Origin: Saccharomycodes ludwigii
Taxonomy: Eukaryota; Ascomycota; Saccharomycetes; Saccharomycodales; Saccharomycodaceae
Reading direction: 5' to 3'
Assembly: GCF_020623625.1 (NCBI RefSeq)
Contig: NC_060205.1
Span: 365,501 to 429,500, forward strand
DNA length: 64,000 bases
Shown here: piece after piece, positions 36,491-46,444 of the stretch
Layout: the number at the start of each line of letters is the position of its first letter
Position numbering within the stretch: the stretch's first letter is position 1
The notes under the pieces: generated by a model
What the model was told of the DNA's origin: nothing
Seen by the model: the letters and a program-made list of their open reading frames with translations, nothing else
Databases searched by the model: none
Program-made: the position numbers and the translations under genes

Positions 36491-37942
36491 ATGAATTTCT
36501 ACCAAACTGTCTTAACATGTACAATATTGTTAACCACATTAGTACATGCCTCCATTATTATTGATAAAGGTTATGAACTGGCTAAACGTGGAAGCAAAAA
36601 ATCCAGTAAACCGTTAGAATACACCATTATGAATTATGAAGACTTTTATGGAGTTAATTTGAATATTGGTTCGCCAGAACAAACAGTTGGTGTTGCTCTC
36701 GACTTATTAACTGCTGATATCTTTGTTCCAAGTTCCAACAATTCGTATTGTAACAAAAAAGTTGATAGCTCCGGAGACATTTTCAATTGTACTGGCGGTA
36801 CATTTGACACAACTGCCTCTTCTACATATTTTAGAAACAGTTCTGATCCATTTTATAATACATACAGAATAACAGATTATGCATCTGGTTATTATGCTAT
36901 GGATACCTTTAATATTAATGGTGTAAATGTTACCAACGTTTCATTTGCCGTTGCAGATGCTTCAAATTACACTTATGGAGTAATGGGTTTAGGTCTACCA
37001 GCTGGTGAAGGTTCCAATTTATTCGAATTGAGCTCATATAACGACGTATTACATGAATACGTTAATTTGCCACAAATTTTAAAAAACAATAAATATACTA
37101 AATCGGCTGTTTTTTCATTGTTTTTGAATGATCAATGTGGCGAAGGTGGTAAGCTATTATTTGGAGCTGTTGATCACAGCAAGTATTTGGGAAAGTTATA
37201 CACAGTTCCAGTTGTTAATGTTTACAAGAATGCAGGTTACAAAACCCCTAGACGCTACGATATTGGATTGTATGGTATTGGTGCATACACTGACAGCAAC
37301 AACAACGAAACCTTTTCTACTACGCTGTTTAGTGCCTCTTTAGACACCACCTCTGATTTCTCCTATTTTTACAAGACTATAGCTGACAAAATGGCATCTT
37401 ATGTTGGTGCTACTTGGGACACCAACTATTCCCTGTACACTTTGTCTTGTGCCTCAATTAATTATAACACTTCCTTTGTTTATGATTTTGGTGGCTTCAA
37501 TATTTTTGTTCCAATGAGCAATATGGCTTTTGTTGCCGACGCTAAAAACGACACTTGTTACTTGGGTTTCAAATACCACCATATGAATAGTGCTATTTTG
37601 GGTACCCCATTATTATCTTCGGCTTATTTGGTTTTTGATCAAGATAATTATGAAGTGTCTATTGGTGTTGCCAATTTTAAAGGTGCTCAAGTTTCTAGTA
37701 TACAAAGCGTTGGAAAAAAAATCCCTAAAGCCACCAAAGCTCCATCATATAGCAATTCCTGGACATCAGCTCCCTCCAATATTACTCTTGGTGGTAACAT
37801 GTTTACTAATACAAAGAGTTTCTCTAATCCATGGACTCTAACTGATGATTTAGGTTGTGCCAAAATCACTGAATCAAGTGGCAGCGTTTTAAACAATGGA
37901 CGTGTGGAACAACAAATTACTAGCAGCACTACTAATAAATAA
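36491..37942 (+). CDS. Secreted pepsin-fold (yapsin-like) protein with altered catalytic triads
   Basis: 483 residues. Signal peptide MNFYQTVLTCTILLTTLVHA, then a short propeptide with a Lys-Arg at about 33-34 (Kex2-type). The pepsin N-lobe start FYGVNLNIGSPEQTVGVALD is clear. At the catalytic position the DTGSSDLWV of active enzymes reads DLLTADIFV (Asp71), and the second site, usually DSGT, reads LDTTSDF (Asp285). Both aspartates remain, but neither Asp-Thr/Ser-Gly triad does. Paired Cys, about 15 sequons and the fold landmarks (GVMGLGLP, SAVFSLFLND, ILGTPLLSSAYLVFD) are kept. No GPI signal is obvious at the Ser/Thr-rich end. Probably a non-proteolytic yapsin/Bar1 relative. Confidence 0.8.
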   Translation: MNFYQTVLTCTILLTTLVHASIIIDKGYELAKRGSKKSSKPLEYTIMNYEDFYGVNLNIGSPEQTVGVALDLLTADIFVPSSNNSYCNKKVDSSGDIFNCTGGTFDTTASSTYFRNSSDPFYNTYRITDYASGYYAMDTFNINGVNVTNVSFAVADASNYTYGVMGLGLPAGEGSNLFELSSYNDVLHEYVNLPQILKNNKYTKSAVFSLFLNDQCGEGGKLLFGAVDHSKYLGKLYTVPVVNVYKNAGYKTPRRYDIGLYGIGAYTDSNNNETFSTTLFSASLDTTSDFSYFYKTIADKMASYVGATWDTNYSLYTLSCASINYNTSFVYDFGGFNIFVPMSNMAFVADAKNDTCYLGFKYHHMNSAILGTPLLSSAYLVFDQDNYEVSIGVANFKGAQVSSIQSVGKKIPKATKAPSYSNSWTSAPSNITLGGNMFTNTKSFSNPWTLTDDLGCAKITESSGSVLNNGRVEQQITSSTTNK

Positions 37943-38309
37943 ACATACTAATTTTTTTTTTTTTTTCTTTTTTTTTTTTATATAAAGAGAAAGTTGGGTT
38001 GCTTTTTTTAAATATATATATGTTTATATGTTAAAAGGAATGTGCAGCTATAAAATAGTTTTATATTTCTTTGGTGACAGCTAGATAATCAAATAATTAT
38101 TAATCGATGTACATGTATATAATTGGATTAATACTGTAAAAATTGCCCCTCAGTTGTACAGTGGAAGCTAAATAAATATTTTTTTTGTTTGAAATTTATA
38201 TTATATTTTACTTTTCAGATTTCTTATGACGTTTTATGATTTCCTGTTATATAACTTTATCTCATATAAATAACGTATTATAGCTATTTAAATGAATTAA
38301 GAACAAAAA
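37943..38309. other. Intergenic region upstream of tRNA-His
   Basis: AT-rich 3' flank of the yapsin-like gene. Nothing else was recognised. Confidence 0.35.
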
Positions 38310-38381
38310 GCCATTCTAGTATAGTGGTTAGTACACATCGTTGTGGCCGATGAAACCCAAGTTCGATTCTTGGGAATGGCA
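38310..38381 (+). tRNA. tRNA-His (GTG)
   Basis: 72 nt. Acceptor GCCATTC pairs perfectly with GAATGGC. D-arm GTATAGTGGTTAGTAC, anticodon loop TTGTGGC with GTG, and T-arm CCAAG-TTCGATT-CTTGG. Discriminator A. No intron. Followed by T4 and T6 runs as Pol III terminators. The extra G at -1 is added after transcription by Thg1 in yeasts. Confidence 0.98.
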
Positions 38382-38547
38382 CATATTGTTTTATTTTTTG
38401 GCTACTGTTTTACAGTCATTTTCTAAATATTCAATAGAATATTGAAAAGAGGAGAATTTTCTTATTTTTAAAACTGTGATTTATATTCTTTTTCTTTATT
38501 TAAAATACAAAAGACAACAACTTACCTACAAAGTTATGTAAACATCC

Positions 38548-39828
38548 TCAACCTCCGTATACACCATTGAAAATATCTCTCATTTCATCAAAAGAATATT
38601 TGGAGTACAAACATAATTGTAGCAAAATTCTACTCTTTTCAGGATTTAGATATCCACCAGCAATCACATTGGAACACCTATTAGGTAAATTGGCAATCGG
38701 AACCATCCCATCCATTGATCTTTTAGAATAGACAATTGGTATATTGCTTAATTCTAAACATTTTTCATTTACAATATCTGGTAATGAACCGGCTCCCATC
38801 GTAGCAATAACAATCCCCTTGTACCTAGTAGCAACTAAATCCAATAGTGTACTGTCGAATGATTGATGGGCATATAATATACAAACTGGTGGCAACAATT
38901 CTGCATCTGCATCTGCCTCTGATTCTGATTTATCAATGTTTAATTTAAATTTGGTGATGCCTTGAGGTTTCACTGGAGGGTAGTAATAATGTATTTCGTT
39001 ATTCACAAAGTTACCTAAATATCCCTGTCTAACATTAAAACTATCCAAGGAGTTTGCGTTTGTCTTAGTAATATAATAACCAGCACTGATTTGGTCATTC
39101 AATGAAACCAATGTGCCTCTATTTTTGGATTTAGCATCGGAGGCAATACAAATAGCTTGGTACAAGTTCATTGGACCATCTGCGCTTACACTGGTACTTG
39201 GTCGCATACTACCAACAAAGACAATAGGAACTTCGCCACAATCAATGGTTGATTCAATGAAAAATGTGGTTTCTGCTAAAGTATCTGTGCCATGTGTGAT
39301 GACAATCCCATCAAATTTTTGTAGGGAGTTACTAATCCCCTTGTAGATTTTTAATAGTTGAACATGTGATATCTCTTTGGAATCAACATTACACAATTGT
39401 TCGTATTCTATTTCACAAATTTCAGAAATATCTGGGATGGCATCTAGTAACTCTTGAATGGTAAGATCCACATGATACCCGGCTGTTTGTGAGGAGTTTG
39501 AACCCTTTGAAGCAATAGTACCACCTGTGCCTAAAATCTTAATTCTTGGTAACCTATTTGAAGTTGCATTTTTTGTGATTTTAATGTTACAATTTTTTTG
39601 GTTTTTCGGGTTGGTAGTGATGATAGTGGTAGTGTCCGTGCCGCCATTTTCCGATGCTGGCTTGCAGTTTGTATCAAGATTATTATTAATGACAGTTAAA
39701 GTATCATCGTTACTAGTTGGAAGAATTATCGAGTTGTCTTCAGGGGTTAGTTGATCTTTTCTAGACGAAACCGTGAACAGAGAGTTTTCTGCATCTGAAC
39801 AGATGGTGGTGACTTCAACCTTAGGCAT
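38548..39828 (-). CDS. ASP1: L-asparaginase ASP1
   Basis: 426 residues. Hydrolyses asparagine to aspartate and ammonia. The type II fold shows both threonine motifs: [12 protein letters not shown] (about residue 97) and [16 protein letters not shown] (about 178), plus [17 protein letters not shown]. The N-terminal 95 residues are an Asn/Thr/Ser-rich extension without a clear signal peptide, suggesting the cytosolic Asp1 type rather than cell-wall Asp3. The ATG is preceded directly by 26 A residues in the transcript. It lies next to OSH3, consistent with the merged YDR321W/YHR073W order. Confidence 0.93.
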   Translation of the reverse strand: MPKVEVTTICSDAENSLFTVSSRKDQLTPEDNSIILPTSNDDTLTVINNNLDTNCKPASENGGTDTTTIITTNPKNQKNCNIKITKNATSNRLPRIKILGTGGTIASKGSNSSQTAGYHVDLTIQELLDAIPDISEICEIEYEQLCNVDSKEISHVQLLKIYKGISNSLQKFDGIVITHGTDTLAETTFFIESTIDCGEVPIVFVGSMRPSTSVSADGPMNLYQAICIASDAKSKNRGTLVSLNDQISAGYYITKTNANSLDSFNVRQGYLGNFVNNEIHYYYPPVKPQGITKFKLNIDKSESEADADAELLPPVCILYAHQSFDSTLLDLVATRYKGIVIATMGAGSLPDIVNEKCLELSNIPIVYSKRSMDGMVPIANLPNRCSNVIAGGYLNPEKSRILLQLCLYSKYSFDEMRDIFNGVYGG

Positions 39829-40380
39829 TTTTTTTTTTTTTTTTTTTTTTTTTTCCGCTACACTTGAGATGCTCTTTCCCAGATAGATATAAAATGTTTA
39901 TACTGGTATCTAAAAGCTAGAGTAAGATTGTTATTTAAAAGCAAGTTTTTTTTTTTATTGAATTTGCTGGTGGAAAAACCCACATGATAATGAAAGCAAA
40001 TTAATCTTATTCTTGAGGGGAGAAGTGTTGTTACATATGCTACATCACCATTAAAAAAAGAAAAAAAAAAAAAAAATAAGAAAAAAAAAAATAGAAAAAT
40101 AGAAAAAAAAAAAAAAAAAAGAAAAAAAAAAATAGAAAAAAAAAAGCCCTCTTCAAACAAAATGCACCGACAATTGAAAATATATAAAATAAACAACAGC
40201 GTAACAATGAAAATTGGATGTTTCTAATTCATCTTTTTTGAATTACTACAGCAAGTTTAAGCATCGATAAACTAAAATTAATAGCACAATAAGTTACATT
40301 TTTATACTCTATATAAAGTCATTAAATAAAGAAGAAAAAAAAAAAGAAAAAAAAAGGTAATAGAATTACACAAACGGATG

Positions 40381-40411
<31 letters not shown>

Positions 40412-40483
40412 GTTCATGAAATTACTAAAGTAAAAAAAAAAATGTTCTTATAAAAATCCATGGGTCTTTTGATTCTGTTGGTC
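39829..40483. promoter_or_regulatory. ASP1 promoter and OSH3 3' region
   Basis: A/T homopolymers throughout (T26 at 39829-39854; A-rich at about 40055-40145), an (AC)/(AT) run at 40380-40411. No gene. Confidence 0.4.
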
Positions 40484-43400
40484 TCACCATAATGCATCAA
40501 TACCATCCCAGTTGCCTAACTTTCTTCTATTCCAATAGTTACTTGGGCCTTTGATAATTTCCCATTCTTCTATAACATCCTCTCCAGCACCGTCAGTGTC
40601 TGCAGAAGTATTTCCTTGTTTTGGACCAATCTCTTTCTTTTTGAAAAAGTGTGGCATGACATCCTTGCCAGCGTTCCTTCTTTCTCTTTGCATTTGTTCC
40701 AACTGCAATTTTAGCTTTTCGGCTTTTTCATTATGGCCAAGTTCATAACTAGAAACGTCTTGCCTCAATCTACTATCCGTTGGAGGTAAGTAGCCCTTTT
40801 CTAAGGCAGTAATGTCATTCAGATTTGCACTAAATTCAGTAAAGCCATATTTTTTCTCAGCATTTGAAACTAAGTTGCCACAGGACCATAGTATCTTATT
40901 TTTAGGCATCAATTTCAATTCTTTGGTCCAAGTACCTACAATTTCACCAACTTTAACGGGCGATTTTTTCTTGGTCTTTAACTTATTTTCGTCAAATAAT
41001 AGACAGTGAACATCTTCTGAACGACCTTTAAAAAACCCACCAGCACTTTTGAACTCACATGTTGCCCGTAATTTATTAGTTAAACAATTCACTTCGAAAA
41101 GCCCCATGGGCTCGACAAACCTTTCGCCAGCTATAATGTTTTTCAAAATTGTAGTTGGTGCACTCCATTGGTACGTTTCCTTAACCTTTCCAGTGACTTT
41201 ATCCAGAAAATCCAATTTCAAAACACCAACGTTATTGAATTCAATGCTTTTCCCCCAAAATTTTTGGATAGGTGTAATAGTATAACTAATCTCCCAATTG
41301 AAAATGCTATCTACATGAACGGCAAAAACTTGTTGTGGCTTATGTGAAACTTTTTCCGCAATAAATCTAAAACCAATGTCTTCTCGACATAGTTCATACG
41401 TTTCTCCCAATAATGGATTAAACGGCTTTCTTAAACACCTAATATTATTTCTGTGCAGTGATAAATTGGATATAGCAAACGACGTAACCAAAGCTAATCT
41501 TTCCACTGGGCTTTCAGCAGTAACGGCTTTGTTTAGTAATTCTGAATACTCAAAAGTTTCGGCCAAAAACTGCAAAATAGTGATTGGCTCATTTGACGTA
41601 ATTGGCATCGTTATAGAGCTTAAATCTTTACCCACATTCTTCCGTAGAAATGACAATAATGTAGGTGGTTGAGAGTTACTGGCCTTTACATCATTTCTTC
41701 TCTTAATTGTTTTAATTGGCATGGATTTGGACTCATTTACTAACGGCCATTTATTAGCATTATCAATAACTAATGTCAGTTGATCCTTTTGAGTGGGCAA
41801 TGGTTTGGATTTCTGTGAGGGTAGCGACGATGAAGAATTGTTATTACTGTTGTCTGCTGAAAAAGTAGAAGCAGAACTTTTGTCCTGTGCAGTTGTAGAG
41901 GGAATTGACGAAATAATGGTTTTTGGAGTAGATATTTCACTAATATTGACATTAACTGTCGTATCTTTGGGCAACTTCTCATTAGATGTTTTTGGTTGGA
42001 CGCTCTGCTCTTTGCAGGGAGAAAATGTATCTTTTGTATCAGTAGCAGGATTGTCTTTTTCCGATTCGTTTTGCAAAGCGCCGTCAGAATTTGCTGTTGT
42101 AGTTACCAATGGAAAGGTGTCATCTAACGTGGCAACGATGGGAGTATCTAATCCACTGTGGGTATCTCCGTTATTGTTGGCAAGTTTGTTATTATCTTCA
42201 TCGGCTAGCATAATAATACGTGGTGACTCGTCAGTTGCATCGTAATATTGACTATTAGAACTTACAATGCTTTCAGATAACTCCAAATTGTCATTCTTTT
42301 TTTCATTTGTATTAGTGACAGGATTGACACCCAAATATTGATGTTTTGCCTTATTATTATTATCAAGATTTCTGTTATCAGGACCACTACTTTTCTCTCT
42401 ATTTTTATTGATTAACGATAAATTTGCCTTGTTTTCAATTATAGACTTACGCAACTCCTCTGTATCGGATACATCCAACTTTTTAATCTGATGTTTTTCT
42501 TTTATCGTTTTCCTTGATTTGTTGGTAACTTGTCGACACAAAACATTCATTTCGTTCAAATATTTACTTAACAATATTCTATCAATGTTGTTTGAGTAAC
42601 TTGTCAACTTGATACACAGTACAATTTTGTTTTGTAATGAATCTAAATTTTGTAAAATTATTTCGTCATCGCCATCATCATTATCATAATCTTGAATGTA
42701 GTTTCTTTCATTTTCATCAATATTTATGCCAGGTGAGACAATAATATCATCAACATTATCAGAATCATCAACATTATCAGAATCGCCATCTTCCTCTTCT
42801 GAGTCAGCATCCATGTCATCAGCCTGTTGTTCTGGCTCTATACCTTCATTCTTTAATTCCAAAGTAGGAGTACTAATAATATTAGTCATTGTTTCAATAT
42901 TATTAGTAGTGATAGGAGGAGGAGTAGTAGTAGTAGGGGTGGTGCTGGTGACAATATTTTTACTATTAGCATTATTTTTACTGTTAGAATTAGTATTATT
43001 ATTTTCGTTTTTATGAGCATCGTTATTATTAACTGCAGTATCAGCAACGACTGCAGTGGAATGTGAAATAGTAGTGTTATTATTTTTTAAATAATTTAGT
43101 TGTTCATTTTCCACCAGGTCATTATTTTGAAAACATTTTTGTAGAGCATCGACCCAAGTTTTCCAATCTTTGTCATTAATGGCTTTTAGGGCCCAAATTT
43201 CCATACCTGAATCTATAACAATTAATCTACTTTTCAAATTAGCGCTTACTATACTTAAATTAATAACAATTTCACCCCTGCACACTTGGATTGTTTTTTC
43301 ATTTAAATAATAACTCAAAGTGGCATATTTAAAGTCTAATCTAAAGAGTCTTTTGGAAAAACCTTGTAATTTTTTTCTCCTCTTTTTTAACATGTATCCT

Positions 43401-43542
43401 TGTAGATACCTTCCGTTGTGTGAAGTGTAAGGTCCGTTGTTGTCATACGCTTTAGCATTGGTATTACCGGTACTAGATTTGTTACTACTGGAAGTATTTC
43501 TTCTTGAAACACTTGATATATGAACACCGTTATTATTAATAC

Positions 43543-43585
<43 letters not shown>

Positions 43586-44620
43586 GGCAGTAGTAGTAGT
43601 ATTAGTAGTAGTGTTAGCATTAGTAGTGTTAGTGGTAGAAGAGTTGTGTGAATTATTTGTTAATGATTTATTTCTTTTACACTTAGAGGGAGATGTTTTT
43701 ACGGTTCCGTTGCTAGTACTATTCTTGTTATTATATTTATGATGATCCCTTGCTCCTGTACTATTTACATGATGATGATGACGATGACTATTATGATTAT
43801 TGGAATTTACATTATTAAGACTGTGCTCTTTTCTCGGAATAGAAATGTTAGGAGTGCCAGTTGGACCAGAAACTGTTTTAGTACAACCTGAACTACTAAA
43901 ATTTACTAAAACTCTTTTCTTTACGGTTTTTGAAGAAGAATTATCCATAACAAAAGCATAATAAATAGGCTTGTAGTTATTTTTTACAAAAACACTTGGA
44001 TCAATAATTAAACTGTCTTGTAATAAAATATCGCCATGGATGACACCATACCATTTAACTTTACTTAATCCCGATTGTTGCAACTTAACATTAAATGGAA
44101 TTTCATTAGATTTCTGTTGAACCCCAGAAATTGAGGTGGGTAATTTTTTGCCATAATTAGCAGCAGTGCCGGTAGAATCATCAGAAGATTCATTTAGATA
44201 ATGTTGTGTTGTTGAAATTGTTTGTTGTTGACTTGAATTAAGATGATCACCAGTAGAATGATTAATAACGTTATTTATTAGAGTTTTAGTATCTGGAACA
44301 ATAGTGAAATTATTATTTGAGGTGCTTGCATTGGAGGAGTTAGTATTATTATGAACTAGAGTGGAAGTAGTCGGAGGGGTTGTATTATTTGGTGATTTGG
44401 TTTTTATTTTAGTTGAATGGTTCGTATTTTCAATTGGGGAGTTATTGTTAGACCCGGTATTATCAAATATAGATTCATTTAATGTTTTTTTATAGATACC
44501 AAATTCAATTGATTTTTTTAGCGGTTTAATTTGCCAGGATACTGTAACGTTTGTTGAAGAGGGTAATATTTTGATCCATCTTATGACAAAGGCTTTACTT
44601 TGAATATCAATGGTTTCCAT
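40484..44620 (-). CDS. OSH3: Oxysterol-binding protein OSH3
   Basis: 1378 residues, much longer than S. cerevisiae Osh3 (about 996) because of Asn/Thr/Ser low-complexity linkers. Lipid-transfer and PI4P-regulating protein at ER-plasma membrane contacts. Order: GOLD-like N-terminus (AFVIRWIKILPSSTNVTVSW), PH domain at about 405-497 (LQGYMLKKRRKKLQGFSKRLF...WALKAINDKDWKTWVDAL), a FFAT-like YYDATDE at about 791-797, and the ORD from about 980 to 1360 with NPLLGETYELC. The signature usually written EQVSHHPP is EKVSHKPQ at about 1090, so the second His is Lys. An (AAT)n run codes for about 14 Asn. Counterpart of YHR073W. Confidence 0.95.
43543..43585. repeat. (ATT)n trinucleotide repeat coding a poly-Asn run in OSH3
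   Basis: About 14 uninterrupted units, coding Asn on the minus strand, between the GOLD and PH regions. Likely length-variable. Confidence 0.9.
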
Positions 44621-45163
44621 TATTTATTTAGTTATGGATTGAGTCGGTTGGTATTAGTATTGTTATTTTTCTTTTTTTTGTTGTTGTTATGATGAAAGAG
44701 AATAATTAAGTTGAGTAATGGATAATGATGATAGTAATAATGGTAATAGTTAAGATTGTATGGAATGTGAAGAATTATCCCCCAAAAATAAATACCAGGG
44801 CAAAGTCAAATTTGAGAGGAGAAAAGAAAAGAAGAAGAAAAAAAAAGAAGAAGAAAAAAAGAAAGACTTTCTACGAGTAATTCTCAGCACTTTTTTATTT
44901 ATTTTTCTTAGGCTGTGAGATGCTCATTTTACCCCTTCAGTTTACTACCAAACAAACAAAATAAGTTAGAAATGCACGCAGTCTTTTAATAAACACGCAG
45001 AGATCTCAACCAAATTACGTATAAAAATATCAACAGTTAGTAAAAAAAAAAAAAAAAAAAAAAAAAAATTAACTATGCTGAGAAATTCAAAAACTCGTTG
45101 AATTAATCAACTGTTAACCCCTTCATATAACTCAACAAAACTAGTGACTATACCAATAAAATA
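44621..45163. promoter_or_regulatory. Divergent promoter region OSH3/DAD4
   Basis: 543 bp, AT-rich, with an A-tract at about 45042-45068. A reverse-strand TACTAAC (45036-45042) has no GTATGT donor upstream of OSH3 and is not taken as an intron signal. Confidence 0.4.
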
Positions 45164-45397
45164 ATGGAAAATCCACATGAAAATGTACAGATAAACATCT
45201 TACATCGTATAGTAAACAATATGGAAAGGCTTAATGATAGTATACTACAAGTAAACAATGAATTACACAAAATAAACATTTGTCAATCTAATAATTTGCA
45301 GATTATGGGTGGCTTAATGGAGAATTATCACCAGAATATCAAAACAATGTTACAAGACAGTGATACTATTGCTACTGTCGATAATGTTACAAAATAA
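45164..45397 (+). CDS. DAD4: DASH/DAM1 complex subunit DAD4
   Basis: 77 residues (72 in S. cerevisiae). Part of the ten-protein ring that couples kinetochores to microtubules. The start MENPHENVQINILHRIV and the later LQIMGGLMENYHQNI match yeast Dad4 (MENPHEQVQANILSRI, LEIMGAICDNYH). The whole protein is one amphipathic helix. It precedes SWA2 with NOP10 between; DAD4 and SWA2 are neighbours in S. cerevisiae (YDR320C-A/YDR320C). Confidence 0.95.
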   Translation: MENPHENVQINILHRIVNNMERLNDSILQVNNELHKINICQSNNLQIMGGLMENYHQNIKTMLQDSDTIATVDNVTK

Positions 45398-45659
45398 TAT
45401 ATAATCTGTTTATTAAATGAAAAATAAGAAACAATATATATATATATATAGATAAATAGATTCATAACTAATAATCATAATAACAAAAAAAAAAAAAAAA
45501 AAAAAAAAAATAACAACCCATACAATGAAGATATCTTCATTCTGTATTGCTCTTTACTAGTTTTTCATGTTGAGTGGTATGTCTCTCTATTTTACAATTC
45601 TTTCTGTCTTTTCTTTTCTTTTCTTTTCTTTTCTTTCTAGATAAATATGTTTATTATAG

Positions 45660-45839
45660 TTATTTTTTTCCTGGAATTAAGCCATATCTTTTTTTTAAAG
45701 TTACTCTTTGTCTAGAGTACTTGTCATCTGGACTGAACCTGGCTGGATGAGCGCTTTTTGTGATTTCACCAGATTCTGTAATTTTCTTTAAAGTGTAAAT
45801 CCTCTTACCTTCGTTATCTAAAGTGTACATCAAATGCAT
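45660..45839 (-). CDS. NOP10: H/ACA snoRNP protein NOP10
   Basis: 59 residues, found by eye on the minus strand. It reads [20 protein letters not shown], continues [20 protein letters not shown], and ends in RYGLIPGKK. This is almost identical to yeast Nop10 (58 residues), which binds Cbf5 next to Gar1 in the pseudouridylation complex. The typical yeast [17 protein letters not shown] block is intact. Counterpart of YHR072W-A, which lies between ERG7 and OSH3 in S. cerevisiae as it does here, with DAD4 and SWA2 interleaved. Confidence 0.97.
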   Translation of the reverse strand: MHLMYTLDNEGKRIYTLKKITESGEITKSAHPARFSPDDKYSRQRVTLKKRYGLIPGKK

Positions 45840-46444
45840 TGTGAAAGTATTTTTTTTGTATTGCTTTTTTCTCTTCTTTTAAATTACTTTTTTTGTTTTC
45901 TTTTTTTAAAATTGACTGGGTATTTGGGAATTAAAAAAAAAAAAAAAAAACACCTTAGGAAAAAGAAATAAGTTAGAATGAAAAGATGAATAGAAAAAAA
46001 AAATAGAAAAAAAATAAAAAAAGAAACGAAGTACGAAAACTTAAATAAAGTTTGGAAATCGGTGTGAAAATTTTGCTGGAAAAAAAAAAAAAAAGTTGTA
46101 AATCACAAATCAAAATCACGTGCTAAAATTTATCAAAAGATTGTCTAATTGTATATTCGGGTAATCTACTTTTAATTATTTTTACCCTGCCGCTGCTGCC
46201 GCCGTCGCCTCTTGCTACACCCACACCTCACTCGTCCTTTATAACAGAATCGGAAAAGCCTTCTATTTCTTCCCTCCTCTCCTAGCAAACAATTTGTCTC
46301 TACTTTCTATTCATTTTTCTTTAAAGTTGAAATAGAAACCATTACATTCAGAATAAAACCAGCTCAATTGCTTATATACTCTAAAAAATAGCCCATATAA
46401 CCATTTATTATTATCTTCATTCTGTATTACTACTCATCTATACC
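45840..46444. promoter_or_regulatory. Divergent promoter region NOP10/SWA2
   Basis: 605 bp. Contains TGAAAATTTT (RRPE-like, near 46065), TCACGTG at 46116-46122, CGGGTAA (Reb1-type) at 46158-46164, a short GC-rich pyrimidine patch at about 46187-46235, and within it ACACCCACACCTC (46217-46229), one mismatch from the Rap1 consensus. This is an unusually full set of general-factor sites. Confidence 0.45.

Noticed and set aside
45036-45042. OSH3 5' intron branch site (reverse-strand TACTAAC)
   Set aside because: No donor between DAD4 and this site on the minus strand; the OSH3 ATG at 44620 gives a complete protein.
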